Below, piece by piece: positions 50,701-57,982 of a stretch of 57,982 bases of DNA; the stretch's first letter is position 1, and every line of letters starts with the position of its first letter. The stretch lies in assembly GCA_002751075.1 (NCBI GenBank), contig NAOQ01000466.1, positions 1-57,982 on the forward strand, read 5' to 3'. The notes beneath the pieces were generated by a model. That model ran no database searches and was not told where the DNA came from. It saw only the letters and a list, made by a program, of their open reading frames with translations. The position numbers and the translations under genes were made by a program. Source of the stretch: Ichthyophonus hoferi. Taxonomy: Eukaryota > Opisthokonta > Ichthyosporea > Ichthyophonida > Ichthyophonidae.

Positions 50701-51589
50701 CGTTCCTATCCAGCACTAATGCATACTATTATTATAACAACAGTTCCTTTGCCTATTTTTGTATATCTGACTGATAGCTATCCTACTATTTACTATTAGT
50801 CTCCCATCCATCAGATGCCAAACAAAATTAAATAAAAATATGCAATAGTTATTCCCCAATGCAAATACCATTGATGATCTATGTATGTATGGTAAGAACC
50901 CACTTCGCAACCGCGAGCCAATCGGTATAGTAATATCGAGAACAAACGTCTATTTATGTTCTCTCGCGCAAATTCGGTTTTACCATGAACTTGTGAATTC
51001 CATAGTCGGGTGTAGCTATCTAAAATAAACTTGGTTATTGTTTACTATTTTCCTCTCGTTATATTAGTTTCCTTTCATGGGTTAATAGGCCTTTATAAAA
51101 TTAATATTTAGCACGACTCCAATGTAATTTCAAATCTCCGGAGCGAAAATTTTAAACAAGAACCTATTTATAAGTATTGTACTGCCAATAGAATTTATGT
51201 GCCCTAACTGTAAGTAATTAATGATAGATAAAGTTAACCAATGAGATAACCCAGTGCGAGGTTAACTACTCTGTCATTAATAAATTAAAATGATCCTAAT
51301 TACTAGCTTAAAATTAAAACAGAAATTGTAAGGAAGGTAGATAGTAATAACCAGGAAAGAATGCATTGAAAGCTCTTTCTATGCATAGATTAACCACAGC
51401 TGGAATTCTATCCAAGAGCAAATTATTAATCAGTTCGTATATTATAGCCGCTCCAGCATAAATAGCCTATTATAAGTAGCCTGCGTTCTTGAATGTACTT
51501 TAACAAATTAAGCAGGAGAGAAAAAGCCAATACACAATAGTCAGAGCACAAGAGCCAAAGCACCAAAGGGGAGTGTTTAAACAGGAATG
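50701..51589. other. AT-rich repeat-region DNA
   Basis: No gene and no recognised repeat in this stretch. Open frames are short and isolated. Confidence 0.4.
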
Positions 51590-51925
51590 TTTACTTAATT
51601 TGGGTATTTCTTTATATAGCTATAAACATTTAATTTTATTAGAAATTATTATCACATTATCAAAATTGATCCAGCCAATGGTAGAGATCCTGCAAATATG
51701 TAATAAGCCATTTCACATCATATGTTTTGGGGTCTAGATAACACCTGTCTTAGGCAGGATGCCTAAGGCGAGTCTTACAAATTTCTTTAATAGTAAGAAG
51801 TGTGTCTTCGCATATTTGTACTCCGTGTAAGCTAAGAGACACGTTAAATATCTTCTTAATTCAATATTCTCTCTACTTCTAAATGAATGTAAGTCACAGG
51901 AACGCTCGTGTCCCTACTTATTATT
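51590..51925 (-). repeat. Dispersed repeat A, copy 4 (inverted)
   Basis: The reverse complement of 10088-10510 in order: block 1 at about 51745-51920 (with a shared TACACGGAGTACAAATA core and AGGCA..CTGCCTAAG) and block 2 at about 51596-51735. It is opposite in orientation to the Copia-type fossil fragments beside it, so the two probably arrived independently. Confidence 0.6.
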
Positions 51926-51929
51926 CAAA

Positions 51930-52045
51930 AGTGTCTCGTTTAAGGATCAAGCTGCTGACCGTCTGACCAAGCCTTTTGGATCAGGACCATTTCAAATGGT
52001 CAAGAAACTCCTATGCTTACAAACACAAACGTAGAAGAAGATATC
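51930..52045 (+). mobile_element. Copia-type retroelement fossil, end of pol (RNase H)
   Basis: Encodes KDQAADRLTKPFGSGPF, matching the characteristic Copia/Ty1 RNase H ending (consensus KDQ.AD.LTKPL....F). The fragment is part of a broken, old element. It is followed about 150 bases later by dispersed repeat C (52193), where the 3' terminal repeat would be expected. Confidence 0.65.
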
Positions 52046-52192
52046 CTAGATAACATCCGGGAAAAGCCCGCGTGGCTGCATTGCTGAGTTACGGTTTTTC
52101 TTGTTCTTTTGGCTTTCTCAAACGTTTTAGGCAATGGGAGAGTGTTGCAAGATCATTCAACTTCAATTGAACATGTAGATCAGGCGAAGTTC

Positions 52193-52390
52193 TGGTAACA
52201 AGTGGATCATACATACAATGATTGATCCATTATTAATTAATTGCACAACATTCTTAAATAGGTAAATTTATTGGTTAATACATAGAATGTGAGAATTAGA
52301 ATTAAATAAAATAATTAGCTATAGACAATCAGATGAGAACACAATAGCATTAGATCATTTAGACAGGCTCAGATATTTCTAGTGGCATTC
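52193..52390 (+). repeat. Dispersed repeat C, copy 2
   Basis: Begins TGGTAACAAGTGGATCA and aligns loosely with 46472-46660. Its position just after the Copia pol-end fossil suggests a terminal region of that element. Confidence 0.4.
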
Positions 52391-54064
52391 AGTGGTTTTC
52401 TGTTTACGGTATTTTTACGATCTGTCCCATTCACATTGATGAACTGACCTACGATTGACATTCGCGATAAAGTTATGTTGCAGAAAGGACAAAAAAAAGT
52501 AAAAACAATCAATAATAAACAGGGGTTAATGACGTTTCAACTATTTTAAAACATAAGTTTTGCATTTCTTATATATATTCATATATAATTTATCTTAATG
52601 ATTAAAAGATACTTGTTCTATATTCTATAATCGTCGTATATTTATTGTGATGTCTAGATCAGTACTAGCAATTGAGAATAAGCGCCAGTGTTGTGAGAAT
52701 CTGTCTCCTATTAACAACACCAAAAATTGCTTAGCTATATTCGATCCCAACAACACGCATTGCATCCATACTAATTTAGCACCTCTCACTGATAGAACAC
52801 ACTGTGCTATAAGCACGATTGCGCCCAAGCAAATCAAGACAGGAATACCTCTTGCACTCATAGCTGAATGCAACCGCAACAAACAATTAGAGATAGAATC
52901 TTGCATATATGCCTGCCATTACATTGCCTTCTATTGAAAGCAGATCAGCACTAGGTATTGTGTTTTTGGCTAGCCCAGCCGAAGACACTTCTACACAAAA
53001 TTTAAACCACTATAAACCATAACACAATGGGAGAATAAGCAAGCCATAGTGTGATATTAACCACAACAATGATATGAAAGCTACCCAGGCTGAAGCCATC
53101 ACATCCTAATAGCACATTATTTATTTTATTCTTTTACATCATAATACATATATACTGTCATATTATCATATACGGCGATAATTAAATGTATATTCCTGCG
53201 ATTAACTGACCAACCGGATCCTACAATTTGACTTGGTAGACCTATCCAGACTGTAAATCTTGCCAATTATCCTTACATGTGTGTAAATATACTGAGGGGA
53301 GAGGGAAAACCAGTTTATTTTTTAGAGGCATACAGGATATTCTGATTGTATCCTAATATACATTTACAACTCTCTCCCTTTTATATATGATTAGACGACT
53401 AGTTCCACGACCATTTAGTCTATTGGTCATATGCAAACCCACCCCTACCCCATTATCACCATGGTAAAATTGCATTGCGTTTAGATCAGAGATCGAATCA
53501 GTGCAGGATGTTAGTAACGTTATCGAATCTGCGGTCTAATTTAAAATTTCAGAGGTAATCAGCAAGTCTTGTACCTGCTGTCTCCTTCCGAGTAAAGATT
53601 ATGTTGAGACCGGCTCCACTCTCGAGTAGAATTCTGTACCACCTAATCTTTTCAGTGTCCACTGCGAGCGGAGCTCTATCTGATTTGTATGCCAAATATA
53701 GCTACATACACAGCATAGACAAATAACGATTAAAATATATAATTGCCCAATTAATTAATGCTGCATTTTGAAATATTTTACATAAAAAAAGCAATATTTA
53801 GTAAGTACAAAGAGTCTCTGTCTGAGACAGATTGCGGACTCTAGATTCTGTAGTGATACTAACTACAGCCTATACAGTTTCTATCCCAAGTCCTCTGCTT
53901 GCAATAGTCGGCTGCATCCTGAACATATGGGATATAATAACTACACATGCTAAAATCGACTTGTATGCACCAGTACAGTTGTCTAAATAAGCGGATTATG
54001 AATGCTTATTAACAAGAATGTCATATATGCATACAATGCATACATGCATTGTGTTTTGTTAACG
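52391..54064. other. Gene-poor repeat-region DNA
   Basis: Overlapping ORFs of about 95 codons on both strands near 52625-52937 are the longest open frames. Neither resembles a family, and neither has supporting splice sites or neighbours. No gene called. Confidence 0.4.
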
Positions 54065-54570
54065 CATTTCACATTCATATAACCATGGTATTATCGTATT
54101 GGTTTGGGTTTTCAGATCTATCTTACCTGGTTTAAATACAACTTTTCCTATGGTAAAGCCACTAAAATAGTATTGTGCGATTATGATAAATCTAGAGCGA
54201 AACCTTGTAACGATACATACATGTATTAGCGGTAAATAGATGGATCGAAAAATGTCGAGTTACAACACTATTGTTGTAATTTTATATAGTTATAGTTTAT
54301 TAATACTCTCATCATATAAAATGACATAATACATTATATAACAGCCAATGATATCATCCATATACCGGGGTACTATTTTATTGGTATGTCTTTTTAGAGC
54401 CATCTTAATCTATTTAGCACGCGTTAGATTTAGCTCATATTTTTCCTGATGGAAAACTACTGAAATAGTATTTTTCTATTGTAGTGAGTGTAAAACGAGT
54501 AATCTTTCAATGGGGTCTATATACTATGGCAGCAAATAGATCGGCAGAAAAATGTGGAGTAGCAAAAACG
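54065..54570. repeat. Diverged tandem duplication, about 300-base unit
   Basis: 54065-54260 and about 54364-54565 align in direct orientation. Shared words are GGTA.TAT..TATTGGT, CATCTTA/TATCTTA, TTTTCCT..TGG.AAA.C.ACT.AAATAGTATT and G..GGCAAATAGAT.G..GAAAAATGT.GAGT..CAA. No coding function is evident. Age is old, from the divergence. Confidence 0.5.
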
Positions 54571-55099
54571 TTTTTGCCTTTATGACAGTAAGGCTTTCCA
54601 GCACTTGAACCATCGACCATAAACCATGGTCTATTGCCTTGTATATAATATATGGCACTGTCGAAATCACCTTTGGATCTGCTACGTATTTGCATCTTGT
54701 GCAAGTATTACAATATTTATAATTTCTTTTCAAATATAAAATCAAATATCAGTATAAGATAAAATACCATAAGGAATGAAAAATATGTTATATATTTATG
54801 TGATATATGCACACCAACCATAAAGTGCATTTTTGCTATATAAAAATACAATATATGTATTATTGTGGATATTTATAACAGCATCTTTGTCTAGTTTGTG
54901 TTATTAAACCATAATTAAACGCGTGTGTTTAGTATGCATAGGAATAGACATCTTACTCACATTAAGCTTAGCCCTGACTCTATAACTCCCATTGGCATGG
55001 CCTCTTCATACTGGTAAATTGTTTTCCACTCCCTCCCTTTACTCGTGCAAATTACATTTTTTTTGTGCTAACAGCTTGCGTACATGTACACACACAGTA

Positions 55100-57636
55100 C
55101 TAAAAGCGTTTTGGATCTGACTCCAATTCTGGGGCCATGATATTGAAATCTTCTAGATCATTCTTCAGCAGAGACGATAGCTTACCTAAGGCCTCCTGCT
55201 GAGTCAAAATATACTATGGGAGTAAGATAGAGTTAATATCGGATGTATAATAGTCTATATCAACACACCTTCGGTCTGTATTCTCACTATTCCTCTTTCA
55301 AACAACAGAGAAACTCATACAAGACAAACACTCTCTTATCATGTTCTGCATTATAAAAGCATATATAATATATTATACAATTGGTAAAAAAACACGTAAA
55401 TAATAACTATGAAACCCAATAAGATCAATGCCTAGGAAAATCATCCGATCAAATAAAAGATTTTTGGATTTCACCAATCATAGCAAACTGACATGTACAA
55501 AATATGGCCAAATCAAGTCAGTATACCTCACAGATCCAATGGTTTATTAATTACTTTAGGGCCAATTAATACTCTCAGCCAAAAATATAAAATTTGAACT
55601 TTATCTCCCCTAAAATGTTCTGATCTTCCATTGGAGGCAGTTCAATGTAATAATCGACATACCTACTATACCCAAGCACAACACAAGAACCATATATAAC
55701 TCATACCCAATGAATTTTTTTTAAAAAATTACTCAACTCTACCTTTCTTTTTGTATAGCCGACAAGTATATATGATATTCACAACGGAAAATGGTTGAAG
55801 ATATAATAAAAACATGAAAACAAAGAAATTCCTATACCTGACGAACAGAGCCCATATCTAGGGAGGCAACAGCCTGACTTTCCGCCAATAGGTACTCTGG
55901 TTTGATCAGTTGTATCCTCTGGCCAAGCCCTTCCAGGTGGCTGGTGGGTGGATTTCCGTTATCTAGGTCTTGATGTATATCTAGGTCTTTCTGTAAGAGG
56001 GAAGGAAAGGGTAAACAAAAGAAAGGAAAGAAGAGGATATGAAAGGATAGTGTAGGGGTGGTAGGTAAATATATAAGCCAATCATAGTAAGATCAATGGA
56101 GGAAGAAAAAGGTGTGATTGGTCAAAAGAGGTCAGATGCATATATATATAACTGGGTATAAATCAAGTGACTAAACGAGTAAGAAAGGGTAATCAAAGCA
56201 ATCAGAGAAATAAAATACAAATAAAAAGTGCACATGTGGTTTACTTAAAAACAAAAGCAAGAGCATAATTGAACTATATATATACATATATATATGCGTC
56301 TACATAACAGTAAAAAATGAGATAACAGGAAAAAAAGAAAACGATTAAAGCATATACATAAATAGAAAGAGAGTGGAGAGTATACATACATACATCTATC
56401 TAGACATATATATAGCAGCTAGAAAGAGTAGGCCTAACATACTAGCATACAGCTTAAAGCGTCAACAATTTCCACCTCCAAGTGTGTCAGTGGACTGTCA
56501 ATAGATTTTCTCATCTCCATCTGGCCCGTTACCTGTGTGCCAATCAATAGCCACGCTATTTTCAATTATGTGCTATTATTGGTGGCCATTAATTTATCAT
56601 CATAAATATTATTAAGATATAGAAATTTAAGAATAAACTAGGTAAGCTATAAAGAATTGAGTCCAAATCATCATGTATAGGCCCATGTATCCATTCCCAT
56701 AGGATTATGCTATACTTATATGACCTTTGGATTCGTCGGGCTATAAGAACATATATAGACACCAATCACAGGTCCGATTGCATCAATGTTGTCGATAAAG
56801 TCATCATGAGATTGGCCCCAACCCACATAAAACATACTAGCCTATTCGAACCAAGCATGCTAATAACTATGGTATTAAAACTAAGAGTAAATAACAAATA
56901 GTTTTAAGTAGATGAGATAGCGGGAGAAAAATATGGGAACAAAGGTAGACAAGACAAAACAATTACATTGTAACAATAGTAAGGACATAAGTAAGAAGAG
57001 AGAGAGGTGTATAGGTTATATAGGTTACTTGCATTAAGAATAGCACGTGTTATGCGTCCACGGCGGGCTTTACAGCGCACTAAGGCAGCCTCTATTTCTA
57101 CTTGTCGCATTTTCATATCAAAGAGAATGCTATCTAACTCCTGTGTGGGTGGGTGGGGTAGAAGGTTGTTCAGTGTTTCGTGTATAGTCTATATTGGTTA
57201 TTAAATTGGTTATTAATTCAAAGCACATTATCATATAATCTACTATATATAGTAAATCATAGTATAATATTACATAATCTACTATATACAGTAATTCATA
57301 GTATAATATTACATAATCTACTATATACAGTAATTCATAGTATACTATATGTATTACGTATTATACCTGATAGAGTGGTGCAGTTGATTAGAATGAGCTC
57401 TATATATATAGTATGCAATGATATATAATGACTTCTATCAGCCTGATGTATGGTGGAGAATACTATTATATTACCAAGACAATTAATAAAACATAGTTTC
57501 AAGATATAACCCACACCCTCTACTACCCACCTGTATGGCTGTCTCTAACTCTGCCATTCTGTCTTTCTGTTCATCTAAGCGTGCACAAATACCGCCGGGT
57601 GAACTACCAATACCGCTTCGCAATATAGGTACTAAC
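55100..57636 (-). CDS. NUP54: Nucleoporin Nup54, C-terminal part
   Basis: Central-channel nucleoporin of the Nup62-Nup58-Nup54 complex. Only the coiled-coil C-terminal half is in the window; the 5' exons (FG repeats) lie beyond the right edge. Exons, 5' to 3': 57531-57636, 57029-57140, 56443-56532, 55838-55990, 55100-55198. Conserved features: LDEQKDRMAELETAIQ, then ELDSILFDMKMRQVEIEAAL, RGRITRAILNA, and the C-terminal QEALGKLSSLLKNDLEDFNI, which parallels human QQQEGLSHLISIIKDDLEDI. Phases agree except between the second and third exons. There the donor GTAACC leaves one extra base while the next exon starts in phase 0, so a small exon is probably missing from this model or the donor differs. 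The final acceptor is a tandem CAGCAG. The family call rests on the C-terminal match and coiled-coil layout. Confidence 0.75.
57231..57350. repeat. 39-base tandem repeat
   Basis: About three copies of a 39-base unit containing CATAATCTACTATATACAG and TTCATAGTATAATATTA. The unit contains a near-palindromic TACTATATATAGTA. It lies in a Nup54 intron. As 39 is a multiple of three, an open frame runs through it as a 13-residue repeat, which is an artefact. Confidence 0.85.
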
Positions 57637-57982
57637 CTAGATAGGGAAACATGGGATAGATAGAGGGTAGAAAAGGAATACAGAGAGGGTAAAGAGAGGA
57701 AAGAATGGAAGAGGGAGGGGATAGAGAGGACAGTAAGAGGGCATAAGTGTGAATGGAGACATGAAAGAGAGAGAAGGCGTGAGAAAAATAAAATACATGC
57801 GTAGTATTAGCCACAATGAACATAATTAATTAATGACTGCTAAGCTGCTAATTGGTTAGTTAGTAGATATATAGTATGTTAGATATTAGAATTTATACTA
57901 ATCTAAATAACCTAATTTAGACTTTAATGGTGTAATTAAGCGACGCTGATTGTATAGCTAAACATGGCAATACTTGGTAATA
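57637..57982. other. Nup54 intron to right edge
   Basis: Upstream intron sequence of Nup54 on the minus strand, including a GA-rich stretch (57660-57780) that forms a C/T tract before the acceptor. No further exon was recognised up to the edge. Confidence 0.5.

Noticed and set aside
52625-52937. Overlapping ORFs of about 95 codons on both strands
   Set aside because: Neither strand gives a recognisable protein, splice-site support or context, and overlapping open frames of this length occur by chance in repeat DNA.
54507-54745. Minus-strand ORFs of 65-73 codons
   Set aside because: They lie in a diverged noncoding duplication, and the frames are not preserved between the two copies.

Overview
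The window is AT-rich DNA from an intron-rich eukaryote. Every multi-exon gene that could be assembled uses GT-AG introns with consistent phase. The gene set (CBP/p300 with a TAZ1 domain, a lysine-tailed linker histone H1, mitochondrial HMG-CoA lyase, importin beta-1, Nup54), the abundant microsatellites and the mix of Copia-type and DNA-transposon debris point to an animal or a close holozoan relative. The species cannot be named from the sequence alone.

Layout from left to right. 1-3336: the 5' part of a CBP/p300-type acetyltransferase gene on the minus strand, running off the left edge. 3337-12587: AT-rich, gene-poor DNA with old repeats. 12673-13379: a two-exon linker histone H1 gene on the plus strand with CCAAT and TATA signals and a polyadenylation signal. 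13640-17742: no gene recognised. 17743-25230: a complete nine-exon HMG-CoA lyase gene (340 codons) on the plus strand, with a 770-base assembly gap in intron 5. 26524-27822: an intronless minus-strand ORF whose C-terminal part resembles the DNA-binding half of IS630/mariner-like transposases but has no DDE domain. 29298-41078: a 24-exon importin beta-1 gene on the minus strand, about 864 codons and essentially complete. 41079-55099: a repeat graveyard with Copia-type fossil fragments, dispersed LTR-like repeats, a possible hAT-like fragment, a possible MITE and a short unrecognised two-exon ORF. 55100-57636: the 3' part of a Nup54 gene on the minus strand, running off the right edge.

Importin beta-1 and Nup54 act in the same process: importin beta carries cargo through nuclear pores by binding FG nucleoporins, and Nup54 belongs to the central FG channel complex. 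CBP/p300 and H1 both act on chromatin. HMG-CoA lyase is a metabolic enzyme of leucine and ketone-body pathways. Nothing suggests an operon or gene cluster. The most unusual non-genic signal is a strong excess of the heptamer CCAATCA/TGATTGG (the NF-Y core) in the introns of importin beta-1 and Nup54, while the transposon-rich stretches nearby carry few. All exon boundaries were read by eye from frame continuity, splice dinucleotides and family similarity recalled from memory. No alignment or database search was run.
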